From Prochlorococcus sp. AG-402-G06 (GTDB lineage Bacteria > Cyanobacteriota > Cyanobacteriia > PCC-6307 > Cyanobiaceae), in NCBI GenBank assembly GCA_003277985.1, contig QCHR01000005.1, positions 17,008 through 81,007 on the forward strand: a DNA stretch of 64,000 nt, in the 5' to 3' direction. Under the pieces are notes generated by a model. That model was not told the origin of the DNA, did not search any database, and saw nothing but the letters and a program-made list of their open reading frames with translations. Shown here piece after piece: positions 52,183 to 63,389 of this stretch. Each line of letters starts with the position of its first letter. The stretch's first letter is position 1. Made by a program: the position numbers and the translations under genes.

Positions 52183-53415
52183 TTATCTAGTTAAAAGTCT
52201 ATTTGAGGGATTTTTAATTAATAAATCTGAAGATTCAATGGAGGCTCTTACTAATAAGGCAGCTATTAGTAAGCTTGAAATCAATGAGTTTCCCCCATAA
52301 CTAATCAAAGGGAAGGGTAGACCAGTTGTAGGCATTGCGCCTGATGCAACAGCTATGTGCATGATTGATTGGCCAACAAGAATAGTACCTGCTCCAATAG
52401 AGATTAGTTTAGAATAATTATTTCTACAATTAATAGATATTTTAAAAGTTAAATATGCAACTACAAGTAAAAATGACAAAAGTAAAATAGATCCAAAGAA
52501 TCCAAATTCTTCTGCAAAAACAGCAAATATAAAATCAGTACTTCTGTAAGGTAGATATTGTAGCTTTTGCATAGAAAGGCCATACCCCTCTCCAAACAGA
52601 CCACCCGAACCAATAGCGTAAAGACTCTGAATTAATTGATAGCCACTTTCTTGTGGATCTTTCCATGGGTTAATAAATGACAAAACTCGGCTTTGTTGAT
52701 AAGCATTAAAAAAAATACTTATGGAGCCAATAGTCAATCCTGATAGAGCCGTATTGAAAAGATAGCGGAAATTAATACCAGCTGCCAAGGCAATCATCCA
52801 AAGCAATATTCCTATTAATGCAGCTGTGCTTAAATTTGGCTGTTTTATAATTAATAAAATAATCGATGCAAAAATAGTTAACCAAAAAAGCTTTTTTTCT
52901 GAATTTATTCTTTCCCATTGACCAAAAAGTTTTGCACTTTGGAGAATAATAAAAGGTTTGATTAACTCAGATGGTTGAACTTGTATTGGACCTATAATCA
53001 ACCATCGAGTAGATCCATTTACAGTGCTACCGAAAAAGCTTGTTAAGGCAATAAGAACCATTCCTAATAAAAGGCATGGTCCTGAAAGCCTAAGCCAGCT
53101 TTTTAGATTAATATTGATAGCGAGGTAAAAAATGCTCCAACTAGCTATCAGCCATATTATTTGTCTTTTAATGTAGTAAGAACCTTCTCCCATTTCTCTA
53201 ATAGCTACCCACCAACTAGCTGATCCAAGAATGAAAATTCCTGAGATGCTCCAAAATGCTATTAATCCAATAATTAAACGTCCTTCCTTAGGCCAAAAAG
53301 GCCAAGGTAATGGAAGTATCTTATTGTTTATTAAGTTATCTAGATAATCTTTTGATTCGTGAGCATGTTTTACTTTGGGTTCACGAAGAATTTTTTTATT
53401 AGAAATATTACTCAA
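52183..53415 (-). CDS. ftsW: Cell division protein FtsW (lipid II polymerase/SEDS family)
   Basis: 410 residues from a TTG start. About 50 polar residues precede roughly ten membrane helices. SEDS motifs are STRWLIIGPIQVQPSELIKP and the C-terminal region GLPFPLISYGGNSLI. Either FtsW or RodA is possible from the fold; the long N-terminal lead and QPSEL motif fit FtsW. It synthesises septal peptidoglycan with a partner transpeptidase. It is 19 bp upstream of ccdA. Confidence 0.92.
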   Translation of the reverse strand: MSNISNKKILREPKVKHAHESKDYLDNLINNKILPLPWPFWPKEGRLIIGLIAFWSISGIFILGSASWWVAIREMGEGSYYIKRQIIWLIASWSIFYLAININLKSWLRLSGPCLLLGMVLIALTSFFGSTVNGSTRWLIIGPIQVQPSELIKPFIILQSAKLFGQWERINSEKKLFWLTIFASIILLIIKQPNLSTAALIGILLWMIALAAGINFRYLFNTALSGLTIGSISIFFNAYQQSRVLSFINPWKDPQESGYQLIQSLYAIGSGGLFGEGYGLSMQKLQYLPYRSTDFIFAVFAEEFGFFGSILLLSFLLVVAYLTFKISINCRNNYSKLISIGAGTILVGQSIMHIAVASGAMPTTGLPFPLISYGGNSLISSLLIAALLVRASIESSDLLIKNPSNRLLTR

Positions 53416-53840
53416 AGGGTCTTTTGCTTATATACCATTGAGACGCCTAATTGGCATTTTGCCAAGTCTGTAAAATTTAATTAGTTTACTTTTTATGGAA
53501 TTGAAAAATCTAAGAAGGTTTTTATAAGGTAAATTAATTGTTAGTTTTTAGAGATAAAATTAAAAAAAACAGATCTTTTAGTAATTATTTATTTCATATC
53601 ATTAGGCTTAAATTTTTAAAGAAAATATATATAGATTAATTTTGTACAATTAAAACCTTGCTTCAAATTTTTTGAATTAATTAATAAATTAATTAACTTT
53701 ATAGATTGACTAATAAAAAATTTTTTTGTTTTGATGCAAGTCTCGTGATAGATTCCCCGGGCCTTTGCAGAGAGCTTAGGTGTCTTGTTTGCAAAACAAC
53801 TTCTCAGTACCACTAAGGAGCTTCAGTAGGAGGAATTTTA
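53416..53840. promoter_or_regulatory. 425-bp spacer and ATP synthase operon leader
   Basis: Very AT-rich, with no supported gene; the 65-residue minus ORF here is low-complexity and unlikely to be real. It must hold promoters for divergent ftsW and atp1. Near the atp1 start the leader is less AT-rich. It contains competing short pairings: TTTGCA (53764) with TGCAAA (53790), and CTTAG (53775) with CTAAG (53813). A strong ribosome site AGGAGG lies just before the GTG. Confidence 0.45.
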
Positions 53841-54260
53841 GTGGCATCTGAGATTGTTGAAAATTGCTCAAGTCATGATCCTCTTCTGGATATTGATTCA
53901 TCGGATTCATCGTCCGGAGTCAAAACAGACGAATATCTTGAACTTCAATTTCGAGTATTCCGTCTGACATGTCTATTGACTATTTTTTCTGTTGGCATAG
54001 CAGGTTTCTTTTGGGGGACCCAAGCTAGTGCAAGCCTCCTTGTAGGTGCTTTATCAGGAATTTTTTATTTTCGCTTGCTTGCTCGCGGAGTTGGAAGATT
54101 AGGTACTTCATCAAAAATAGTCGGTAAAGTCCAGTTGTTAGTTCCGGTCCTTTTGGTTTTAGGATCTTCAAGATTTCCTCAACTTGATTTGATTCCGGCG
54201 CTTTTAGGATTTTTGCTTTATAAACCAGCGTTAATTATTCAGTTTCTATCTATGCCATAG
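53841..54260 (+). CDS. atp1: ATP synthase protein I
   Basis: 139 residues from a GTG preceded by AGGAGG. A polar, Ser/Asp-rich N-terminus is followed by four hydrophobic helices, matching the non-structural protein encoded first in most atp operons (often called atpI). It helps assemble the c-ring or handles magnesium in some species; it is not part of the final enzyme. It is the first gene of the ATP synthase operon. Confidence 0.88.
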   Translation: MASEIVENCSSHDPLLDIDSSDSSSGVKTDEYLELQFRVFRLTCLLTIFSVGIAGFFWGTQASASLLVGALSGIFYFRLLARGVGRLGTSSKIVGKVQLLVPVLLVLGSSRFPQLDLIPALLGFLLYKPALIIQFLSMP

Positions 54261-54335
54261 GGCTTATCTAGAAATTAAATTTTTAAGTTTTGTTTGTTTG
54301 GCTTTTATTTTCTACGCAACCTAACTTCCAGATAA

Positions 54336-55061
54336 ATGGGTTTTTTGCCATTTGTTTTTCCTTTTGCTGAATTAGAGGTGGGTCAACATCTCTATTGGCA
54401 AATTGGAAATCTTAGAATTCACGGCCAAGTTTTTATGACTTCATGGCTGCTAATAGGCGCTTTGCTTGCCTTAGTAGTTATTGGAACAAAAAAAATGGAG
54501 CGTGATCCAAAAGGTGTTCAAAATCTTTTGGAATTTCTATGGGATTACATACGTGATCTCGCAAGAACACAAATTGGTGAAAAGGTTTATAGAGATTGGA
54601 TGCCTTTCATCGGAACCCTCTTTCTGTTCATATTTGTGAGCAACTGGGGCGGAGCATTAGTTCCATGGAAGCTGATAGAACTACCAAGTGGTGAACTTGG
54701 TGCTCCTACAGCTGACATAAACACGACTGTTGCTTTAGCACTACTGGTATCTCTCTCCTATTTCTATGCGGGGTTGAGCAATAAAGGTTTGCGTTACTTC
54801 GAGTATTACGTTCACCCAACGCCAATAATGCTCCCATTTAAAATTGTTGAAGACTTTACAAAGCCTCTCTCTCTCTCATTCCGTTTATTTGGAAACATTC
54901 TGGCTGATGAACTGGTTGTAGCGGTACTTGTGTTTCTTGTACCTCTTGTCCTTCCTGTTCCTGTTATGTTTCTAGGCTTGTTTACTAGTGCTATTCAAGC
55001 TTTGATTTTTGCCACTCTTGCTGCTTATTACATCGGGGAAGCAGTTGAAGAGCATCATTAA
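54336..55061 (+). CDS. atpB: ATP synthase F0 subunit a
   Basis: 241 residues. A membrane subunit that forms the proton half-channels; the essential Arg is in [18 protein letters not shown]. Five to six helices are visible. It lies 75 bp after atp1 and 168 bp before the c subunit gene. The cyanobacterial name atpI is also used. Confidence 0.97.
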   Translation: MGFLPFVFPFAELEVGQHLYWQIGNLRIHGQVFMTSWLLIGALLALVVIGTKKMERDPKGVQNLLEFLWDYIRDLARTQIGEKVYRDWMPFIGTLFLFIFVSNWGGALVPWKLIELPSGELGAPTADINTTVALALLVSLSYFYAGLSNKGLRYFEYYVHPTPIMLPFKIVEDFTKPLSLSFRLFGNILADELVVAVLVFLVPLVLPVPVMFLGLFTSAIQALIFATLAAYYIGEAVEEHH

Positions 55062-55196
55062 TCATGATTTTTTGCTATTGAATTAACTTTTCAATGGCAT
55101 ATTTCCTGCTTTTAGGTCTGAAATTCTTTCAGTATCATCTCAAGAACTATGAGATGCACCCCTCGCAGGTATAAACTCCCGTTCACAACTCTATAA

Positions 55197-55478
<282 letters not shown>

Positions 55479-55491
55479 ATATTTCAAAAAA

Positions 55492-55533
55492 GGGCTGATT
55501 GAGTAAATTAATCAATTTATTAACTTTCAGCCC
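55492..55533 (+). repeat. Intercistronic hairpin after atpE
   Basis: GGGCTGA and TCAGCCC form a perfect 7-bp stem; inside, TAAATT and AATTTA form a second 6-bp stem. There is no T-run downstream, so full termination is unlikely. The site is 14 bp after the c-subunit stop, where an RNA hairpin could protect the upstream transcript or partly terminate it. Confidence 0.55.
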
Positions 55534-55606
55534 CAAAATTTGAAAATTCTTTCGCAAATTTCAATTGCCGTTATACGGCCCGCTTAAATTCTTGCACCCC
55601 TAGCTA

Positions 55607-56068
55607 ATGCCAACTTTGTTTTTGTTTGGTGCCTCTGAGGGAGGTCTGTTTGATTTCGATGCAACTCTTCCGCTAATGGCGGTTCAAGTTGTATTGCTTA
55701 CTTTCATACTTAATGCTCTTTTCTTCAAACCTGTTGGGAAGGTAGTTGAAGAAAGAGAAGATTATGTCAATACAAGTCGGGCAGAAGCAAAGAAAAAAAT
55801 TGCTGAGGTTGAAAGACTAGAGACTGAACTCAAAGATCAGCTCAAAGAAGCTCGTCTTGAAGCCCAGAAAGTTATTCTTGAGGCTGAGCAGGATTCTGAG
55901 AATCTTTATAAAGAAGCTCTTGCTCTTGCTACTTCAGAGGCAAATGCATCGAGAGAGAAAGCTAGACGTGAGATTGATTCACAAAGAGATGAAGCTCTTA
56001 ATCAACTCAAAGGCGAGGCTGACAATCTTGGTGATTTGATTATTGAAAGACTCTTGGCAAAAAAATGA
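55607..56068 (+). CDS. atpF2: ATP synthase F0 subunit b'
   Basis: 153 residues. One N-terminal helix ([22 protein letters not shown]) is followed by a long charged coiled coil. It pairs with subunit b in the peripheral stalk; b' exists only in photosynthetic bacteria and plastids. It is also called atpG in cyanobacteria. It overlaps subunit b by 4 bp. Confidence 0.96.
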   Translation: MPTLFLFGASEGGLFDFDATLPLMAVQVVLLTFILNALFFKPVGKVVEEREDYVNTSRAEAKKKIAEVERLETELKDQLKEARLEAQKVILEAEQDSENLYKEALALATSEANASREKARREIDSQRDEALNQLKGEADNLGDLIIERLLAKK

Positions 56069-56577
56069 CTTCTTTAATTTTCGCTTCCGAAGGCTTTGGC
56101 CTCAATTTAAATATTTTTGAGACCAACATTATCAACTTAGCTGTTGTTGTTTTTGGCCTCTATAAGTTCTTACCTGGCTTTTTAGGAAAGATACTTGAAA
56201 GACGAAGAACTACGATCCTCTCTGACTTGAAAGATGCAGAAGAGCGTTTAATCCAAGCACAAGATTCTCTTTCACAAGCAAAAGACGAACTTGCCTCAGC
56301 AAAGCAAAAAGCAGACAAAATCAGAAATGATTGCAAAGCTAGAGCAGAAGCAATTCGTTTAGAAAGTGAAAAAAGAACTGTTGAAGAAATGGCAAGAATT
56401 AAACAAGGAGCTGCGTCTGACTTAAATGCTGAAGCTACAAGAGTGACTTCTCAATTAAGAAAAGAGGCAGCAGAACTTGCTATTGAAAAAGCATTAGCAA
56501 TGCTTCCTAAAAAGTTAGATTCAAATACTCAAGATAATTTTCTTAAACATTCAATTAAAAATATTGGAGAGAACTAA
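56065..56577 (+). CDS. atpF: ATP synthase F0 subunit b
   Basis: 170 residues. N-terminal helix ([20 protein letters not shown]) then a long coiled coil ([20 protein letters not shown]). It forms the peripheral stalk as a heterodimer with b'. It overlaps the b' gene by 4 bp and the delta gene by 1 bp. Confidence 0.97.
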   Translation: MTSLIFASEGFGLNLNIFETNIINLAVVVFGLYKFLPGFLGKILERRRTTILSDLKDAEERLIQAQDSLSQAKDELASAKQKADKIRNDCKARAEAIRLESEKRTVEEMARIKQGAASDLNAEATRVTSQLRKEAAELAIEKALAMLPKKLDSNTQDNFLKHSIKNIGEN

Positions 56578-57125
56578 TGCCACTACTTAACACTATTACT
56601 ACTCCATATGCTGAAGCGTTCCTTCAAGTGGCTGAGAGCCGCAACGAGGTAGATGAAGTAGTAACTCAAGCTAAATCTATTTTAGAACTTTGGGATGATT
56701 GCCCTGAATTTAGTGATGCGATGTCATCACCAGTTTTAGAGGTTGATCAGAAGAAAGCAGCTTTAGAAAAGATTTTCTCTGGTCAGCTAACTCCTTCTTT
56801 CTTAAACCTTCTCAAACTTTTGGCAGATCGACAGAGAATTGGATTGTTGAATTCGGTTCTTGAAAGATTATTGGAAATCTATCGAGAACAAAGAAATATT
56901 GCTTTAGCAACAATTACTTCAGCTTCAGCTTTAAATGAAGATCAACAATCTGAGCTACTTAAGAAAGTACAATCTATAGCTGGTACAGATAATTTGGAAA
57001 TCGATCTCAAAGTCGACTCTGAATTGCTGGGTGGCTTTGTGGTCAATGTTGGATCAAAGGTCATTGATGCCAGCATCGCAGGCCAAGTCAGACGACTTGG
57101 TCTTGCTTTGGCCAAGGTCAGCTAA
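56577..57125 (+). CDS. atpH: ATP synthase F1 subunit delta
   Basis: 182 residues. It caps F1 and ties it to the stalk. The conserved start NTITTPYAEAFLQVA and C-terminal LGGFVVNVGSKVIDASIAGQ, typical of the OSCP/delta family, are present. The ATG overlaps the b stop by one base. It is also named atpD in cyanobacteria. Confidence 0.97.
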   Translation: MPLLNTITTPYAEAFLQVAESRNEVDEVVTQAKSILELWDDCPEFSDAMSSPVLEVDQKKAALEKIFSGQLTPSFLNLLKLLADRQRIGLLNSVLERLLEIYREQRNIALATITSASALNEDQQSELLKKVQSIAGTDNLEIDLKVDSELLGGFVVNVGSKVIDASIAGQVRRLGLALAKVS

Positions 57126-57177
57126 TTCTCAACTGACTTTCTTCTCTTCTTCTTCCCTTTAATCTTCTCCAACTTAA

Positions 57178-58701
<1,524 letters not shown>

Positions 58702-58731
58702 ATCAAGGCTACCTAAGAGAGACAATTACCT

Positions 58732-59682
58732 ATGGCTAACCTCAAGGACATAAGAGACAGAATTGTATCTGTCAAAAACACCAGAAAAATCACAGAAGCG
58801 ATGAGACTCGTTGCTGCTGCTAAAGTTCGAAGAGCACAGGATCAGGTCCTACGGAGTAGACCTTTCGCTGATAGATTGGCAAGGGTTTTAGAAAACATAC
58901 AATCAAGAATGCAGTTTGAAGCTGCTGATTCTCCTCTGCTAAATAGGCGTGAAGTTAAGACAATTACTCTCTTAGCCGTTACTGGGGATAGAGGATTATG
59001 TGGAGGTTATAATGCAAATATTATTAAACGTACAGAGAAACGCTATGCCGAATTAAAAGGTCAAGGATTTAGTCCTGACTTGGTCTTAATTGGTAAGAAA
59101 GCAATAGGTTATTTCGAGAATAGATCTAGTCTTTATAATATAAGAGCTACTTTTAAAGAATTAGAACAAGTTCCTACTTCTGAGGATGCTGGCTCTATTA
59201 CGAGTGAAGTATTAGCAGAATTTCTCTCTGAAAGTACTGATCGAGTAGAGGTAATTTTTACTAAGTTTGTAAGCTTGGTTAGTTGTAATCCAACAATACA
59301 AACCCTTTTACCTTTAGATCCTCAAGGAATAGCAGATTCAGAAGATGAAATCTTTAGATTAACTACAAAAGATAGCCAATTAATTATTGAGAAAGAGGCT
59401 GCTCCTTCGAATGAAGAGCCAAAATTACCATCGGATATTGTTTTTGAACAAAGTCCTGACCAACTTTTGAATGCTCTCTTACCTCTTTATTTACAGAATC
59501 AATTGCTACGTGCATTGCAGGAGTCTGCTGCTTCAGAGTTGGCGAGTAGAATGACTGCAATGAATAACGCTAGTGATAATGCAAAGGAATTGGCTAAAAA
59601 CCTTACTATTGACTATAACAAGGCTAGACAAGCAGCAATTACGCAAGAAATTCTAGAAGTTGTAGGTGGCGCAGCAGCGTAG
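58732..59682 (+). CDS. atpG: ATP synthase F1 subunit gamma
   Basis: 316 residues. The central rotor shaft. N-terminal [30 protein letters not shown] and the C-terminal helix are typical. The extra section at about 198-235 ([20 protein letters not shown]) is the cyanobacterial/plastid insertion, and it lacks the Cys pair used for redox control in chloroplasts. Also called atpC. Beta and epsilon are not in the window. Confidence 0.98.
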   Translation: MANLKDIRDRIVSVKNTRKITEAMRLVAAAKVRRAQDQVLRSRPFADRLARVLENIQSRMQFEAADSPLLNRREVKTITLLAVTGDRGLCGGYNANIIKRTEKRYAELKGQGFSPDLVLIGKKAIGYFENRSSLYNIRATFKELEQVPTSEDAGSITSEVLAEFLSESTDRVEVIFTKFVSLVSCNPTIQTLLPLDPQGIADSEDEIFRLTTKDSQLIIEKEAAPSNEEPKLPSDIVFEQSPDQLLNALLPLYLQNQLLRALQESAASELASRMTAMNNASDNAKELAKNLTIDYNKARQAAITQEILEVVGGAAA

Positions 59683-59735
59683 TCTCCTTTTTGTCTTTAA
59701 TTTTGCGAATTCTCAAAGTATAAGTAATTAATAAA

Positions 59736-59963
59736 GTGAATCTTGAATTTTTAGAATTAGACCTTGATTGGCCTGCTGAATTAAGTTTATTTGATTTGAA
59801 AAAATATATTTTGTCTAAGCTAATAGAGTATGGTGAACCACTTAGGTGGGCCATTACTTCAGTAACTACTAATTCTGAAAAAAAAAGCCAGGTAATATCC
59901 GTCGAAGTTGTTTTGATTATTAATCAAGATAAGGGGATAGGTATCAATTCTGAATTGAGTTGA
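59736..59963 (+). CDS. Small unknown protein next to DUF3326 gene
   Basis: 75 residues from a GTG start. A mixed alpha/beta-looking sequence (VNLEFLELDLDWPAELSLFD, then WAITSVTTNSEKKSQVISVE) with no membrane helix. It is on the plus strand, 53 bp after the ATP synthase gamma gene and 12 bp before the DUF3326 gene. I do not recognise a family; position suggests coexpression with DUF3326. Confidence 0.72.
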   Translation: MNLEFLELDLDWPAELSLFDLKKYILSKLIEYGEPLRWAITSVTTNSEKKSQVISVEVVLIINQDKGIGINSELS

Positions 59964-59975
59964 ATTCGTTTCTGT

Positions 59976-61088
59976 ATGACTATTACTGACCCGTTGCCAA
60001 CATTATTGATTATACCTACTGGGATAGGGTGCAGTGTTGGTGGATATGCAGGGGATGCAATCCCTGCAGCAAGATTATTAGCTTCTGCTAGTGAATGTTT
60101 AATAACTCATCCCAATGTTATGAATGGCGGATCTTTGTATTGGCCAGATTCTTGTATCCAATATGTAGAGGGGTATAGTTTAAATCTTTTTGCCGCTGGA
60201 GAAGTGTTTCTTAAACCAGTAAGACAACAAAAAGTAGGTTTATTATTAGATGCTGGCTTAGAGTCTGATTTAAAGAAAAGACATTTACAAGTTGCTGATG
60301 GCTGTGTAGCAAGTTTGGGGTTAAATATTGGCCCAGTAATTACTACTGAAAGAGCGATACAAATCAATCTAAAAAAAGGTTTAAGTGGCTCGAGCTGGGG
60401 AAATATCGAAGAACCAGATGTTCTTTTAAGGGCCGCTGAGAAACTTAAGAAAGCTGGTGCAACTGCAATTGCTGTAGTAACGCGCTTGCCTGATGATAGT
60501 GATGGATTAGAGACTCAACTTTATCGACAAGGGAATGGTGTAGATGTTATTGCGGGGGTCGAAGCTGTAATAAGTCATTTTCTTGTAAAACATTTATTGA
60601 TACCATGTGCACATGCACCGGGCTTACACCCTTTACCAATTGATTATGATCTTGATCCTCGCACCTCAGGAGAGGAGATAGGATATACATTTTTGCAAAG
60701 TGTTTTAGTTGGTCTTAGTCGTGCTCCCGATCTGATTTGTAAGTCAGCATTGAAAACCAAAGAAAATGCTCTTTTACCGGTGAAAAGTATTTTAAGTAAT
60801 AGGGATTTAGGAGCAGTTGTTGTGCCACAGGGCGCATTAGGTGGCGAAGCAGTTTTATCTTGTATCGAGAGATTTATTCCCTTGATAATAGTTTCTAATC
60901 AAGGTGTATTAAATGTAAGCTCAACAAAGATGAGGCTAGATTGCTTAAGTGGCGAAAAATACAATAATATTTTGCATGCTGAAAATTATGTAGAGGCTGC
61001 AGGACTAATAACAGCTTTACGTCACGGAATTAATATTAAGTCTTTGCAAAGACCAATTGATTGCTTAAGGGAATATGATGCTGATTAG
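59976..61088 (+). CDS. DUF3326 family protein
   Basis: 370 residues. The start is a conserved Gly-rich strand (LLIIPTGIGCSVGGYAGDAIPAA), and LITHPNVMNGGSLYWP is another strongly patterned part. It is soluble and appears to be a large single-domain protein with Rossmann-like alternation. DUF3326 is widespread in cyanobacteria and some plants; function unknown to me. It ends 16 bp before convergent nadE. Confidence 0.85.
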   Translation: MTITDPLPTLLIIPTGIGCSVGGYAGDAIPAARLLASASECLITHPNVMNGGSLYWPDSCIQYVEGYSLNLFAAGEVFLKPVRQQKVGLLLDAGLESDLKKRHLQVADGCVASLGLNIGPVITTERAIQINLKKGLSGSSWGNIEEPDVLLRAAEKLKKAGATAIAVVTRLPDDSDGLETQLYRQGNGVDVIAGVEAVISHFLVKHLLIPCAHAPGLHPLPIDYDLDPRTSGEEIGYTFLQSVLVGLSRAPDLICKSALKTKENALLPVKSILSNRDLGAVVVPQGALGGEAVLSCIERFIPLIIVSNQGVLNVSSTKMRLDCLSGEKYNNILHAENYVEAAGLITALRHGINIKSLQRPIDCLREYDAD

Positions 61089-61104
61089 AAGTAAAAGTAA
61101 TGAT

Positions 61105-62805
61105 CTATCTTGAAGCTATTGGCTTTTTCCAACCACTTCCAAAAGCTTGATTACTAATTTTCAATAAAGGCGGTGCTTGATAACGTTTGAATTCAGCGTT
61201 CTTTAATAAGTTGGCTACTTTATGAACAATTTTTTTATCAAAACCTTTTTCTATTAAAACTTCAGTAGGTAAGTGCTGCTCAATCAACCCTTTTAAAATT
61301 GGATCAAGAATGAAATAATCAGGCAAAAAGTCGCTATCTAATTGTTCTGGTCGTAATTCAGCACTGGGAGGCTTTGTTCTTATTTCAGAGCTTATAATTT
61401 CTCCTATTTCAGGCAGAAAGAAATCATTTCTACAACTGGATGACGACTCACTATCTATCCAATCACATAAATCAAAGACACTTGTCTTATAGAGATCTCC
61501 AATAACAGACAAACCCCCATTCATATCTCCGTAAAGGGTGCAATACCCTACGGCGAGTTCTGACTTGTTCCCTGTAGATAAAAGCAAATGCTTTTTTTGA
61601 TTTGCTAGAGCCATCAATATCGTTCCTCGAATACGAGATTGTAGATTTTCAGCTGTAATACCAGTTGGTATGCCCAATGTTGAATCAGATAAAACTTCGT
61701 TAAAACTATTCATTACATTTGAGATCGGAATCTGTTGATGATTTATTCCAAGTCGTTTAGCTAATTTCGTTGCATCTTCTACAGACCCTGCTGAACTCCA
61801 TGGAGATGGCATTAAAATTGCATGAACTTTAGAGAGGCCTAAAGCTGCTACTGCAATAGTTGTTACTAGAGCTGAGTCGATACCCCCACTTAATCCAATA
61901 ACAGCACTGTTGAAATTACATTTTCTTGCGTAGTCTTTAACTCCAAGAACTAATGCTCTGAAAAGGACTTCTTGGGAGGTTTGATCTTTACTAGATTTCA
62001 AAGGTTGTTGCTTGAGAGAAGAGATGTCACAAAGACCAACTGACTCTTTAAAGGCAGGAAGTTCTTGTTGTAAATTTCCTCTTTTATTTAGAGCGAAACT
62101 AGAACCATCAAAGATTAATTCATCATTTCCTCCAACTTGATTGACATAGATCACAGGGCATGCGAGACGAACAGCTGCTTTGGCTGCTATTTGTTGGCGT
62201 AATAAACTCTTCGATTCAATAAATGGTGAAGCTGAAAGATTGATAAGCAAATCTAATTTTTCTTTTTCTAGGGATTTGATTGGATCTTTTCCTAGGATCT
62301 TTTCATTTTGTAGATTTTGCTCAACCCATATATCTTCACAAATAGTTATTCCGATCTTCCAAATTTTTTCTTGAAAATTAAATTTTAAAATACTACTATC
62401 TTCTGCAGAACGAAAATAACGTTTTTCATCAAAAACATCATAAGTGGGTAAGAGTTGCTTCCTCGCAACGATTTTCCAAGTACCTTTTTCTAAAATAACA
62501 ACTGAATTATAGAGTTTAGGGATTTCTGTATCTGTCGTTGGTTCTGCAATACCAATTAGTAGAGATAAGCTTTCACTAAGATTATTTAATTTTTTGCTTA
62601 ATTTATTAAGGACATCTTTTTCTTCTTCAAACAGTCGTGGATTAAATAATAAGTCTTTTGGTGGATAGCCGATTAAAGAAAGCTCTGGTGTTATTACTAG
62701 GTCAACATCCTCGTTTTTGATCTCTTTACACACTTCAAATATTTTCTCCGCATTACCATCGAGATCTCCAATAACTGGATTAAGTTGGGCTAATGCTAAT
62801 TTCAT
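61105..62805 (-). CDS. nadE: Glutamine-dependent NAD+ synthetase
   Basis: 566 residues. N-terminal nitrilase-type glutaminase domain (TPELSLIGYPPKDLL, catalytic Cys in GITICEDIWV) is fused to the ATP pyrophosphatase domain with the P-loop GLSGGIDSALV (about 300). It amidates nicotinate adenine dinucleotide to NAD+. Its start overlaps the nadD stop by one base (TAATG). Confidence 0.97.
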   Translation of the reverse strand: MKLALAQLNPVIGDLDGNAEKIFEVCKEIKNEDVDLVITPELSLIGYPPKDLLFNPRLFEEEKDVLNKLSKKLNNLSESLSLLIGIAEPTTDTEIPKLYNSVVILEKGTWKIVARKQLLPTYDVFDEKRYFRSAEDSSILKFNFQEKIWKIGITICEDIWVEQNLQNEKILGKDPIKSLEKEKLDLLINLSASPFIESKSLLRQQIAAKAAVRLACPVIYVNQVGGNDELIFDGSSFALNKRGNLQQELPAFKESVGLCDISSLKQQPLKSSKDQTSQEVLFRALVLGVKDYARKCNFNSAVIGLSGGIDSALVTTIAVAALGLSKVHAILMPSPWSSAGSVEDATKLAKRLGINHQQIPISNVMNSFNEVLSDSTLGIPTGITAENLQSRIRGTILMALANQKKHLLLSTGNKSELAVGYCTLYGDMNGGLSVIGDLYKTSVFDLCDWIDSESSSSCRNDFFLPEIGEIISSEIRTKPPSAELRPEQLDSDFLPDYFILDPILKGLIEQHLPTEVLIEKGFDKKIVHKVANLLKNAEFKRYQAPPLLKISNQAFGSGWKKPIASR

Positions 62806-63389
62806 TATTTGTTATCTGCTAGACCGTATAGATTTTCCTCAAGTAGTAATGGTACAAGCTCTTGAGGAACGAGAACTTCTTGAGGTCTCTCTCTAAATTT
62901 TGAACTTGATGATTCAGGTATATTAAATGGCAATAAATCAATTTCACCACCAAGTTTTTTAATCTCCTCTAATTGATTATCGCTAATTGGCCATCCATCT
63001 CTCATCGCGATAGCTATGGTCGCTTTATTGAGAATAGACTTAGCATTAAGCCACTTTGGAACTTGAAGAGCTAAATCGCTACCGATTACAAAACTAAAAC
63101 TCGCTTCAGGCCAAAGTTGGTAAGCTTTTTTTAGAGTATGAATTGTTCTAGGGCTACTCAAATCTTGTACCAGCTCTAATTTGGGATGTGAAATTTTTTT
63201 TACCAGAATTCTTAAAAGCTGAGTTCTTTTTAGAAGTGGAATTTGATGCTTTTTATCAGGGTTATCACTTGCCCACGTTATAACTTTTGGGAAGATTTTT
63301 GTTAATTCACTTAACAAGGCCTCGTGACCCAGAGTGGGTGGATCAGCGCTTGTCCCAAATAAAGCTATGGAATTTATTTGGACTTTCAT
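62805..63389 (-). CDS. nadD: Nicotinate-nucleotide adenylyltransferase
   Basis: 194 residues. Nucleotidyltransferase motif FGTSADPPTLGHEALL (with the T-x-G-H active site) and the C-terminal ISSTxxR-like part ESSSSKFRERP. It adenylates nicotinate mononucleotide; NadE does the next step. It overlaps the upstream gene by 4 bp (ATGA). Confidence 0.95.
   Translation of the reverse strand: MKVQINSIALFGTSADPPTLGHEALLSELTKIFPKVITWASDNPDKKHQIPLLKRTQLLRILVKKISHPKLELVQDLSSPRTIHTLKKAYQLWPEASFSFVIGSDLALQVPKWLNAKSILNKATIAIAMRDGWPISDNQLEEIKKLGGEIDLLPFNIPESSSSKFRERPQEVLVPQELVPLLLEENLYGLADNK

Noticed and set aside
53616-53813. 65-residue minus-strand ORF in the ftsW-atp1 spacer
   Set aside because: Low-complexity, Lys/Asn/Ile-rich composition in very AT-rich DNA, and it would overlap the atp1 leader. 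No family features.
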